Below, one piece after another: positions 16,869-24,990 of a stretch of 64,000 bases of DNA. Where the stretch lies: contig OZ253586.1 in NCBI GenBank assembly GCA_965263155.1, forward strand, positions 1,116,001 to 1,180,000, in the 5' to 3' direction. A program made the position numbers and the translations under genes. The stretch comes from JAAXIE01 sp965263155. Its GTDB lineage: Bacteria > Chloroflexota > Dehalococcoidia > Lucifugimonadales > JAAXIE01. A model generated the notes under the pieces. The model was not told where the DNA came from. It did not search any database and saw only the letters and a program-made list of their open reading frames with translations. The first letter of the stretch is position 1. Every line of letters starts with the position of its first letter.

Positions 16869-17861
16869 ATGCTTCGGAATAGTTGGATGGCCCTTTTAGG
16901 AGTACTGATAGCCCTGACGTTGGCCGTGGTGGGCTGTGGAGGCGGAGAGCCGGAGCGGGTTTCAGTACGGCTAGCTTTGGACTGGTTCCCCAACGCCAAT
17001 CACGCTGGATTGTACGCCGCTGTGGAGAAGGGTTACTTTGACGACGAGAACCTAGACGTGGAGATATACACACCCGTGGACCCGTCTTCCATCTTACAAA
17101 CTGTAGCCTCTGGCGCCGACGACTTTGGCATCAACTACCAACCTGACCTTCTGCTGGCGCGAGCACAAGGTGTGCCGGTGGTGTCGGTGGCCTCCCTTGT
17201 GCAGCACCCCCTGAACTCGGTGCAGACCCTCAAGGCTTCCGAGATAACTCGCCCCAGCGAGTTGGCGGGCAAGACGGTCGGCTTTCCTGGCATCCCCATT
17301 AACGAGCCTCTGCTGGAAACCATGCTGAAGTTCGACGGCGTGTCCGGCGGTCTGGATGAAGTGGAACTAGTCAACGTTGGATTCAATCTGTCGGAGGCGC
17401 TCATCAGCGAGCAGGTAGATGCGTGCATTGGATGTTACTTCAGCTACGAGTCGATCAAGATGGAGAACGAGGGCTTCCCCGTGGAGATAATCCGCATGGA
17501 GCAGTGGGGAGTACCCGACTACTACGAACTCGTCGTGGTCACCAACGAGGAGACCTTGGCAGAGCGGTCCGACGTGGTGCAACGCTTCGTGAGAGCTGTA
17601 ATCAAGGGCTATGAGGACGCGGCTGAGAACCCCGACGCCGCCGTTGATGCATTGGTGGCCCTGAGTGGCGGCGAAATCGACGAGGCCATCGACAGGCCTG
17701 GTGCAGAACTTCTGGCCCCGCTATGGAAGAGCGGCGACACTCCGGTAGGCTGGCAGACATCGGAGAAGTGGACCGGCTTTGCTGACTGGATGCATGATAA
17801 CGGCATCGTGGAAGAGCCCCTCGACGCTAGCAAGGCCTTTACTAACGAGTTCGTTGAGTGA
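16869..17861 (+). CDS. thiY: Thiamine pyrimidine precursor-binding lipoprotein (ThiY/NMT1 type)
   Basis: The 330-residue protein begins with a lipoprotein signal, LTLAVVGCGGGE, with the lipobox Cys near residue 21. DWFPNANHAGLYAA, EKGYFDDENLDVEI, and GADDFGINYQPDLLLARAQG match ThiY, which binds formylamino-HMP, and the related yeast Thi5/NMT1 fold. It presents ligand to the upstream permease at the cell surface. ATG 16869 follows GGAGGAGAC. It lies in the middle of the riboswitch-controlled operon, so the ligand assignment has good context support. Confidence 0.92.
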   Translation: MLRNSWMALLGVLIALTLAVVGCGGGEPERVSVRLALDWFPNANHAGLYAAVEKGYFDDENLDVEIYTPVDPSSILQTVASGADDFGINYQPDLLLARAQGVPVVSVASLVQHPLNSVQTLKASEITRPSELAGKTVGFPGIPINEPLLETMLKFDGVSGGLDEVELVNVGFNLSEALISEQVDACIGCYFSYESIKMENEGFPVEIIRMEQWGVPDYYELVVVTNEETLAERSDVVQRFVRAVIKGYEDAAENPDAAVDALVALSGGEIDEAIDRPGAELLAPLWKSGDTPVGWQTSEKWTGFADWMHDNGIVEEPLDASKAFTNEFVE

Positions 17862-17905
17862 GGGCGTAGCGATCAATTCGCGGCGAACCTAAGAAGGGTA
17901 GAGTT

Positions 17906-18562
17906 ATGGGCCTGAGTGACGACCTGCGGGCTTGTGTCGGCCCCCTGTGGGCGCAGGTGGTGCAACACCCCTTTGTTCTGGAGTTGGGAGATGGCACCCT
18001 GCCTGTAGAGAAGTTCCGTGTCTACTTCGAGCAGGACTACCTGTTCCTGAAAGACTGGGTGAAACTGCTGGGTCTGGGAGTGGCCAAGAGTCCTGACTTT
18101 GATTCGGCGCGAAGCATATGCGCCTTTCTGAACGGCGGGCTGATAGGCGAGGAAGCCCTGTTTCGGCAGGTGTTCCACGATTTGGGCGTCTCCATCGAAG
18201 ATGTAGCTGCTTTGGAGCCGCTGCCGACGACGCTGGCCTATGGTGCTTACCTGAAGTCCATCGCATTCGGTGGCAGTTACTTGGAAATCGCCACGGCCTT
18301 GCTGGCAATCGAGTGGCCCTACCTTCAGTGGGCCCAAGACCTCAACGCCGCTGGCAAGAAGCCCAAGAACCCCCGCTACCAAGCGTGGATCGACATCCAC
18401 GACAGCCAGGCGATGCAGGACATCGTGGCCTTCCTGCGCGGCAGCATTGACACGACCGGTGGGGCCGATAGTGAGCGTTTGATGGAGGTGTTCTATCAAA
18501 CGATGAGGTACGAATACCTGTTCTGGGAGATGCCCTACCGAGGTGAAGTATGGCCGAGCTGA
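17906..18562 (+). CDS. tenA: TenA-family aminopyrimidine hydrolase lacking the active-site Cys (TenA_E type)
   Basis: The 218 residues follow TenA, with an N-terminal PFVLELGDGTLPVEKFRVYFEQDYLFLKDW and a C-terminal FYQTMRYEYLFWEM. In TenA_C enzymes, such as thiaminase II, the central helix carries the catalytic Cys in an LPC motif. Here that stretch reads ALLAIEWPYLQW, with no Cys and with a Glu, as in the TenA_E group. TenA_E proteins are thought to turn amino- or formylamino-HMP into HMP, which ThiD then phosphorylates. That fits its place between the transporter and thiD. It overlaps thiD by 13 bp. A 106-bp damaged copy of its central part lies after thiD. Confidence 0.9.
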   Translation: MGLSDDLRACVGPLWAQVVQHPFVLELGDGTLPVEKFRVYFEQDYLFLKDWVKLLGLGVAKSPDFDSARSICAFLNGGLIGEEALFRQVFHDLGVSIEDVAALEPLPTTLAYGAYLKSIAFGGSYLEIATALLAIEWPYLQWAQDLNAAGKKPKNPRYQAWIDIHDSQAMQDIVAFLRGSIDTTGGADSERLMEVFYQTMRYEYLFWEMPYRGEVWPS

Positions 18563-19356
18563 CCGAAGCTCGTAGACCCATTGCCATGACTATCGCCGGC
18601 TCCGACAGCGGGGCTGGCGCGGGCGTACAGGCCGACCTGAAGACCTTCGTTGCAATGGGGGTCTACGGAGCTTCGGTGCTCACCGCCATCACAGCCCAGA
18701 ACACCATGCAGGTGACCGCCGTCCACGAGGTCCCGGTCGAAATCATCGCCGCCCAGATACAGGCGGTGCTCTCCGACATGGGGGCCAATGCAGTGAAGAC
18801 AGGCATGCTCTCCAGCAGCAACATCATTGCCACTGTGGCCGAGGAGCTGAAGGCGGCAGGTGTGGAGAGGTTGGTGGTCGACCCGGTGATGGTGGCCAAG
18901 AGCGGCGACTCGTTGCTGCGCGCCGACGCAGTGGATGCTTTGTGCGGCCTTCTGCTGCCCTTGGCCACGGTGGTGACGCCCAACATACCAGAAGCCGAGG
19001 TGCTCACCGGGACCTCCATCGAAAGCCGCGACGATGCTAGGCAAGCGGCCAAGGCCATTCATCATATGGGCCCCCGCATCGTGGTCGTGAAAGGCGGACA
19101 CCTGACGGGCGATCCGACCGACCTCTTCTACGACGGCGATGGTTTTCGCGAGTTGCACGCCCCACGCATCGACACGAAGAACACTCATGGCACCGGGTGC
19201 ACCTTCGCCTCAGCCATCGCTGCGGGCCTCGCCAAGGGATTGGAGCCGTGGGATTCAGTGGTCCAAGCCAAGACCTTCATCACCGAGGCCATCCAGCACG
19301 CCTATCCCGTGGGCCAAGGCCACGGCCCGGTCAACCACTTCTACCGCTGGGCATGA
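18550..19356 (+). CDS. thiD: Hydroxymethylpyrimidine/phosphomethylpyrimidine kinase
   Basis: The 268 residues carry the ribokinase-like ThiD motifs: TIAGSDSGAGAGVQADLKTF near the N terminus, GMLSSSNI, VDPVMVAKSGDSLL, TPNIPEAEVL and NTHGTGCTFASAIAA with the catalytic base and anion hole. It phosphorylates HMP twice to HMP-PP for thiamine assembly. The start overlaps tenA by 13 bp, which suggests translational coupling. ThiE and ThiC are not in the window, so the thiazole and final coupling steps must be encoded elsewhere or the cell relies on salvage. Confidence 0.96.
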   Translation: MAELTEARRPIAMTIAGSDSGAGAGVQADLKTFVAMGVYGASVLTAITAQNTMQVTAVHEVPVEIIAAQIQAVLSDMGANAVKTGMLSSSNIIATVAEELKAAGVERLVVDPVMVAKSGDSLLRADAVDALCGLLLPLATVVTPNIPEAEVLTGTSIESRDDARQAAKAIHHMGPRIVVVKGGHLTGDPTDLFYDGDGFRELHAPRIDTKNTHGTGCTFASAIAAGLAKGLEPWDSVVQAKTFITEAIQHAYPVGQGHGPVNHFYRWA

Positions 19357-19424
19357 GGTCGGACGCGACAGCTCGATTCGTTAGTGGAGTCCTATGCCGG
19401 CCGACCGGAAAGCCTGAGCAGCAT

Positions 19425-19530
19425 CTACCTTCAGTGGCAAGAAGCGCAAGAACCCCCACTACCAAGCGTGGATTGACATCCACGACATCCGAGCGATGCA
19501 GGACATCGTCGCCTTCCAGCGCGGCAGCAT
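19425..19530 (+). pseudogene. Decayed partial duplicate of tenA
   Basis: These 106 bp match tenA positions 18319-18447 apart from a 23-bp deletion (18332-18354). After the deletion, 93 aligned bases differ at 8 sites by my count. The deletion breaks the frame, and there is no start, so it is not functional. It lies 69 bp after thiD, pointing the same way, and ends 13 bp before the stop of the convergent dehydrogenase gene. Confidence 0.8.
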
Positions 19531-19542
19531 GCTGCCCATGTG

Positions 19543-20547
19543 CTATTCAGGGCGGGTCGCGATTGAGGTCTCGTACACCTCGGGGTTGGCGCAGCGCTCC
19601 AGCCTATTACCAGTGATGCCAGCGAGCAGGTTGCGGGCTGCCAGCATGGCCATGCCACGGCGGCCCCGGTTCCCTGCGCTGCCGATGTGGGGTGTGATTA
19701 CCACGTTGTCCAGCGTGAGGAGCGGGTTGTCGGCGGCGATGGGCTCCGGCTCGGTTACGTCCAAGCCTGCTGCTGCTATGCGGCCTTCGACTAGGGCGGA
19801 GTAGAGCGCTGTGGTGTCGACCACTGGGCCACGGGCGGCGTTCACCAGAATCGCACTAGGCTTCATCATCTCCAGTTGCTCGCGACCGATGAGGTGGTGG
19901 GTGTTTGGGGTCAGCGGGCAGTGCAGAGTGACGAAGTCGGAGCGCTGCAGCAGTTCGGCTAATTCGACCCGAGTCATGCCGAACTCTGTCTCGGCGTCGG
20001 GCTTACCGGTGCGAGAGCAGTACAGGACCTGCATGTCGAAGCCGCGGGCGCGGCGTGCGACCTCCATGCCCGTCTGCCCTAAGCCGACGATGCCCAAGGT
20101 TGCTTCGCTTACCTCGGCTCCCAGCCAACGCATGGGGTGGAATGCCAAGTCCCATTTGCCCTCTCGCACCCAGCGGTCTGATTCCACCACCCGCCTGGCG
20201 GAGGCCAGTATTAAGGCAAATGTCAGGTCCGCAGTGGCCTTGGCCAGTACTCCTGGGGTGTGACCCACCGGGATGCCACGCTCCGTGGCGGCTGCGAGGT
20301 CGATGTTGTCGGTGCCCACGGCCAACTGGCTCACCACTGCCAAGTCGGGTGCCGCCTCGAAGAAGGCCGAGTCCACGCCGTCCATGATGTTGGTCAGGAC
20401 ACCCTGCACGCAGGATGCCTTGTCTCGCAGTGTGTTGGATGAGGGAGGCGCGTCGTCGGGCCACACCTCTAGGTCAGCCTGTGCCTTTATGAGGTCCAAG
20501 GCCTCTTGGTGGATTTGCCGGGTGACGAAGACCTTGGGCTTGGTCAT
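19543..20547 (-). CDS. D-isomer-specific 2-hydroxyacid dehydrogenase
   Basis: The 334-residue protein has the two-domain fold of the glyoxylate/hydroxypyruvate reductase and D-glycerate dehydrogenase group. The NAD-binding motif is GIVGLGQTGMEVARRA. The catalytic Arg lies in NAARGPVVD, the Glu in DVTEPEPI and the His in ITPHIGSAG. YCSRTG after the second strand suggests a preference for NADP, since Arg replaces the usual acidic residue. The ATG at 20547 has GGGGAGG upstream. A GTG sits just before it. It could reduce glyoxylate or hydroxypyruvate, which would link to the serine genes in this window, but that is inference. Confidence 0.9.
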   Translation of the reverse strand: MTKPKVFVTRQIHQEALDLIKAQADLEVWPDDAPPSSNTLRDKASCVQGVLTNIMDGVDSAFFEAAPDLAVVSQLAVGTDNIDLAAATERGIPVGHTPGVLAKATADLTFALILASARRVVESDRWVREGKWDLAFHPMRWLGAEVSEATLGIVGLGQTGMEVARRARGFDMQVLYCSRTGKPDAETEFGMTRVELAELLQRSDFVTLHCPLTPNTHHLIGREQLEMMKPSAILVNAARGPVVDTTALYSALVEGRIAAAGLDVTEPEPIAADNPLLTLDNVVITPHIGSAGNRGRRGMAMLAARNLLAGITGNRLERCANPEVYETSIATRPE

Positions 20548-20592
20548 CACCGCCTCCCCTTTTCACTAAATTGTATTCCTAGGCAGTCCCGT

Positions 20593-20621
20593 TTGCTACC
20601 TGTAGCGTCGATGCTTATACT
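20593..20621 (+). promoter_or_regulatory. Probable promoter of the ornithine-cyclodeaminase-family gene
   Basis: TTGCTA (20593-20598) and TATACT (20616-20621) are 17 bp apart and lie 34 bp before the ATG of the next gene, in the divergent gap. Confidence 0.55.
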
Positions 20622-20654
20622 TTCGGCGGACAGTTGAACCCACCGGAGGTCTGG

Positions 20655-21608
20655 ATGGCCCTGTACCTAACGAACGACGACATCGCCCAACTGTTGCCCA
20701 TGAAGGAGTGCGTCGACGCTTTGGAGACCGTCTTCACCCAATGGGGAAGTGGCCATGGTGTCAACCGCCCACGGACTCGCATCCGCCTTCCCACCGGTTT
20801 TCACCATTACATGGCTTCGTATGCGCCGGACATGGGCGTGTTGGGGCTGCGCACCTACACCACCTTAGCGGGAGGAGGCCAGAACATCTACATCCTCTAC
20901 GACGGCACCTCGGGCCAAATAATGTGCCTGATGGATTCGGGGCTGATGAGCACCATACGCACTGGCGCAGCCTCCGGACTGGGAACGAGGCACATGGCGC
21001 GGGCCGACGCTACCACTGTCGGCATGATTGGTGTCGGGGGCCAAGCCGAGGCGCAGTTGGCAGCAGTCTGCGCCGTGCGCGATATCCGCCACGCCAAGGT
21101 GTTCAGCCGCACTGCTGAGAACCGGCAAGCCTTTGCCGCAGAGATGAGTGAGAAGCTGGGCACGGAAGTGGTCGGTGCCGAGAGCGCTGAGGAATGTGTG
21201 TCGGAAGTCGACATAGTCATCACCATCACCAACTCCCGTGAGCCGGTGCTCAAGGGAGAGTGGCTTGTGCCTGGGCAGCACATCAACGCCGCTGGCAGCA
21301 ACCATTGGATGCGCCGCGAGCTGGACGACGCTGCCGTCGAGCGCTCCGACATCATCGTGGTGGACGACTTGGAGCAGGCTAAGATGGAGTGCGGCGAGTT
21401 GGTGTTCGCCGCCGAGAGAGGACGTTTCCGCTGGGACGACGTGCATGAGCTGCGTGATGTGCTGGCAGGAAGGATAGCAGGTCGGCCTGCACCAGCCTCG
21501 GTTACCTTGTTCGAGTCTCAAGGCCTGTCTATAGAGGACTTGGCCACGGCCCACCACGTCTATCACAAGGCGAGGGAGCAGGGGATGGGCCAGGAGCTAC
21601 CCTTCTAG
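20655..21608 (+). CDS. Ornithine cyclodeaminase/mu-crystallin family protein
   Basis: The 317 residues match the ornithine cyclodeaminase/ketimine-reductase superfamily. The N-terminal dimerisation part has MKECVDALETVF and RPRTRIRLP, then DSGLMSTIRTGAASGLGTRHMA. The Rossmann part has VGMIGVGGQAEAQLAA and VFSRTAENRQAF. GQHINAAGSNHWMRREL holds the late conserved block. Members deaminate ornithine to proline or reduce cyclic ketimines or pyruvate-derived imines with NAD(P)H. SD GGAGG lies just before ATG 20655. It is followed after 42 bp by ilvD and may be co-transcribed. The true substrate is unclear. Confidence 0.9.
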   Translation: MALYLTNDDIAQLLPMKECVDALETVFTQWGSGHGVNRPRTRIRLPTGFHHYMASYAPDMGVLGLRTYTTLAGGGQNIYILYDGTSGQIMCLMDSGLMSTIRTGAASGLGTRHMARADATTVGMIGVGGQAEAQLAAVCAVRDIRHAKVFSRTAENRQAFAAEMSEKLGTEVVGAESAEECVSEVDIVITITNSREPVLKGEWLVPGQHINAAGSNHWMRRELDDAAVERSDIIVVDDLEQAKMECGELVFAAERGRFRWDDVHELRDVLAGRIAGRPAPASVTLFESQGLSIEDLATAHHVYHKAREQGMGQELPF

Positions 21609-21650
21609 CGCGTCCCAGCTCCGAGCTTAAGCCCATCAACGGAGGGTTTT

Positions 21651-23336
21651 ATGACGCAAGCCACTGCCTTGAACATGAAGCACCGCAGCCGCGATATCAC
21701 CGAGGGGCCGGAGCGCGCCCCTGCCCGCGCCATGCTGCGGGCGATGGGGCTGGGCGACGAAGACCTGAACCGGCCGTTCATCGGCATCGCCAACAGTGCC
21801 AGCGACGTTACTCCCTGCAACATCCACCTCGGCAGGCTGGCCCAGGCCGCCCGGGAAGGCATCCGCTCTGCCGGGGCGACCCCCTTTGAATTCGGCACCA
21901 TCACCGTCAGCGACGGCATCTCCATGGGCACTGAGGGCATGCATGCCTCTCTAGTCAGCCGCGAGGTGATCGCCGACTCCATCGAGCTCGTAGCCTTTGC
22001 CGAACGGTTCGATGCCTTGGTGGCCATCGGCGGGTGTGACAAGAACCTGCCGGGCAGTGCCATGGCCTTGGCTCGACTCAACTTGCCGGGCGTATTTGTC
22101 TATGGTGGCACCATTATGCCGGGCAAGTACGGTGAACGGGACCTGAGCATTCAGGACGTGTTCGAGGCAGTGGGGGCCCATGCCAAGGGCCTGATCAGCC
22201 GACAAGACCTGCGAGATGTGGAAGCCTTCGCTTGCCCTGGCGAGGGCTCCTGCGCCGGCATGTTCACTGCCAACACCATGGCCTCCGCTATTGAGGCTTT
22301 GGGGTTGTCGTTGCCGGGGCATAGCTCTATCCCGGCCGTGGAAGGCTTAAAGACCGAAGCCACCCGCCAAGCTGGGGCGGCGGCCTATGACATGCTGGAA
22401 CGAGGCATCAGGGTGCGCGATATCCTGACCCGCGAGGCTTTCGAGAACGCCATCGCTGTGGTCTGCGCCATTGGTGGCTCCACCAACGCCGTGTTGCATC
22501 TGCTGGCCATCGCTCACGAGGCCCAGGTGCAGATAAGTTTGGACGATTTCACCCGCATCAGTGCCAAGACTCCCTACATAGCCGACATGAAGCCGGGTGG
22601 ACGCTATGTGATGGCCGACCTGAACCGGGCCGGAGGCGTCCCATTAGTGATGAAGCGGCTGTTGCGGGCGGGACTGGTGCATGGGGGCACTATGACCGTG
22701 TCGGGACGCACCGTAGCCGAGAACCTGGCGGGCGTCGATGCCGACATGGAACAGGCCGTAGTCCATCCCGTGGACAACCCGCTTTCACCTACCGGTGGGC
22801 TGGTTATCCTGCACGGAAACCTGGCCCCTGAGGGCGCGGTCATCAAAGTTGCTGGACATCAAATGAGACGTTACCAAGGACGGGCAAGAGTCTTCGACCA
22901 AGAAGAGGAAGCCTTCAACGCTGTGCAGCGTCAGGAAATACAGGAAGGCGACATCATTGTCATCCGCTACGAGGGACCCAAGGGTGGACCCGGTATGCGA
23001 GAGATGCTGGCTGTGACCGGGGCCATAGTGGGCCAAGGCTTGGGCGACGAGGTAGCCTTGCTCACAGACGGGCGTTTCTCAGGTGCTACGCACGGCCCCA
23101 TGGTGGGCCATGTGGCACCCGAAGCAGCCGTGGGGGGCCCTATCGGCCTGCTGCAAGAGGGCGACATCGTGACCATCGACCCCGCCAACGGCCTGTTGGA
23201 GGTGCGGCTGACTGAGGAGGAGATGGCCGATCGCCGTTCTCGATGGCAGCCCCTGCCGGACCGCTACACCAGTGGCGCCCTTGCGAAGTATGCCCGGTTG
23301 GTCGGATCTGCCAGCCAAGGTGCGGTAACGGGCTAG
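21651..23336 (+). CDS. ilvD: Dihydroxy-acid dehydratase
   Basis: The 561-residue IlvD converts 2,3-dihydroxy-acids to 2-keto acids in isoleucine and valine synthesis. The expected iron-sulfur ligands are Cys56 (TPCNIHL), Cys129 (GGCDKNLPGS) and Cys201 (CPGEGSCAGMF). DGRFSGATHGPMVGHVAPEAAVGGPI near the C terminus, with the catalytic Ser region, is intact. The length fits the family. ATG 21651 follows GGAGGGTTTT. No other branched-chain genes are nearby, so it seems to be placed apart from ilvBNC. Confidence 0.96.
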   Translation: MTQATALNMKHRSRDITEGPERAPARAMLRAMGLGDEDLNRPFIGIANSASDVTPCNIHLGRLAQAAREGIRSAGATPFEFGTITVSDGISMGTEGMHASLVSREVIADSIELVAFAERFDALVAIGGCDKNLPGSAMALARLNLPGVFVYGGTIMPGKYGERDLSIQDVFEAVGAHAKGLISRQDLRDVEAFACPGEGSCAGMFTANTMASAIEALGLSLPGHSSIPAVEGLKTEATRQAGAAAYDMLERGIRVRDILTREAFENAIAVVCAIGGSTNAVLHLLAIAHEAQVQISLDDFTRISAKTPYIADMKPGGRYVMADLNRAGGVPLVMKRLLRAGLVHGGTMTVSGRTVAENLAGVDADMEQAVVHPVDNPLSPTGGLVILHGNLAPEGAVIKVAGHQMRRYQGRARVFDQEEEAFNAVQRQEIQEGDIIVIRYEGPKGGPGMREMLAVTGAIVGQGLGDEVALLTDGRFSGATHGPMVGHVAPEAAVGGPIGLLQEGDIVTIDPANGLLEVRLTEEEMADRRSRWQPLPDRYTSGALAKYARLVGSASQGAVTG

Positions 23337-23382
23337 ATGGCAGTTGGCACAGCCGCACTTGGAGGAGAATGAAAGGGTGGCG

Positions 23383-24954
23383 ATGACAACCCCGAAAGTT
23401 GAAACCGAGCTGCTGGAACGCATGCGCCCTGGGCTGGTGACTCTGGTAACGGAAGATGCCAAGCGACTAGCAGGCTTGCAGTATTGCGACGTGCGCATCG
23501 CCATCAAAGAGGAGAAGGGCGCGGTAGCCGAGAATGGCAGCGAGAAAGCCAGCTCAGAGGACTACACCTTCGACTTTGGTGTGCGGGTCATTGCCGGCGG
23601 CCGCGCTACGGCCCCCGGTTACTTCGGACAGGTGCTCGGCTCCGCCGACGTCTCCCGCATCGAACAGGTGGTGTGGAATGGGATCCAGGAAGCCCACCGC
23701 CGCGCCCGGGCCAATGCTCGGCTCAAGAGCGTGGCCCGACGACGCTTCGGCGTGCTAGGCCAGAGCCTGACCGATTCCGTCTTGGCTCCAGTGACTGTCG
23801 TCCAAGACACCGTCCCAGCCACTTACACCGTTGATCCCCGCACCGTGCCACTGGGCGACGTGATGAAGATGGCCGTGGAGTCGTGCAAGGCGGCCCAAGT
23901 CAGTAATCAGGTGGTGTACAGCGCGGTCTCAGCTTCGACTTTCATGCTTAGGGAACTCTTCTGCAGTTCCGATGGCGCCGACATTGACCAGAGCTTCGCC
24001 CAGACTGAGGGGTTCTGCATCGTCGTATGTCAGAGCGAGAATGGCAACCTGGAGATATACGACTTCTCAGGGCACCAGCGAGGCTTGGAACTCCTGACGG
24101 ATGGCTATGACGACAGCAACATAATGCTGCCCGATTGGGTGTCCTTCTGCCGTCAATTGGGTACCGACGGCATGGAGGTGGCCAACGCTCCGCCATTAAA
24201 ACCACCGGACAAAGAGGTGGTGGTTGTCACTGATCCGCACTTCAATACCCTGCTGGTGCACGAAGTCGTGGGACACCCTTCGGAGGCGGACCGAGCGTTG
24301 AAGTACGAGACTTCCTACGCCGGTCGCAGCTGGTTCTACAAAGACACCGATGACAACCAGATCGGGCGGCAGATTGCCTCGCCCTTAGTTACGGCCTTCT
24401 CTGACCCAACGATGGAGGGGTTTGGTTCCTTCAAGTACGACCATGACGGCACGCCAGCGCGTCGGGCCTACCAGATTAGGGACGGTAACTTCGAAGAATT
24501 CCTGAACAATCGCCAAACCGCCGCCATCATGGGCGTCTCGCCTAACGGCTCCTCGCGGGCCACGGAAGCAAACTTGGTCCCCTTGATACGTATGACCAAT
24601 ACCGCTTTTGCGCCTGGTCAGAGCGACCCAGCAGCGATATTGGCCGACGTGGAGGATGGATACTACGTGCAGGGGCATCGCGTCCCGTCCATCGCCGAGT
24701 CCCGTGAGAATTTCCGCATCACCGCCGTGAAAGTGTACGAAGTCAAGAATGGACAGTTGGGCCAACTGTACCGCGACGGTGGCATCACCTCCGACTCCCG
24801 CGACTACTTCATGCGCATCGACGCGGTGGGCAGCGACTTCCGCCTCTATCCAATCCCCAACTGTGGTAAGGGACAGCCGATGCAGGCGAAGCGTATGAGC
24901 AATGGAGGCCCCACCATGCGGGGCATCGCTAGGTTGACCGGCCCTAGGGCCTAA
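23383..24954 (+). CDS. tldD: TldD-type metalloprotease subunit
   Basis: This 523-residue protein is the zinc-binding half of a TldD/TldE pair. HEVVGH at residues 293-298 gives the two His ligands and the catalytic Glu, and the C-terminal third keeps NGSSRATEANLVPLIRMTN and DGYYVQGHR segments. TldD/TldE heterodimers cut unfolded peptides and mature some ribosomal peptide products. The frame extends back to 23344, but the ATG at 23383 follows an AGGGTGG site and gives a normal N terminus. The partner gene starts 36 bp downstream. No precursor peptide gene is evident nearby. Confidence 0.9.
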   Translation: MTTPKVETELLERMRPGLVTLVTEDAKRLAGLQYCDVRIAIKEEKGAVAENGSEKASSEDYTFDFGVRVIAGGRATAPGYFGQVLGSADVSRIEQVVWNGIQEAHRRARANARLKSVARRRFGVLGQSLTDSVLAPVTVVQDTVPATYTVDPRTVPLGDVMKMAVESCKAAQVSNQVVYSAVSASTFMLRELFCSSDGADIDQSFAQTEGFCIVVCQSENGNLEIYDFSGHQRGLELLTDGYDDSNIMLPDWVSFCRQLGTDGMEVANAPPLKPPDKEVVVVTDPHFNTLLVHEVVGHPSEADRALKYETSYAGRSWFYKDTDDNQIGRQIASPLVTAFSDPTMEGFGSFKYDHDGTPARRAYQIRDGNFEEFLNNRQTAAIMGVSPNGSSRATEANLVPLIRMTNTAFAPGQSDPAAILADVEDGYYVQGHRVPSIAESRENFRITAVKVYEVKNGQLGQLYRDGGITSDSRDYFMRIDAVGSDFRLYPIPNCGKGQPMQAKRMSNGGPTMRGIARLTGPRA

Positions 24955-24990
24955 CCGGCTCAAACTCCAAGCAGGAAGGTCTGTTGCACC

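Noticed and set aside
19197..19616. A 139-residue plus-strand frame covering the end of thiD and the tenA relic
   Set aside because: It reads thiD and the relic in the wrong frame. Neither part matches a protein family.
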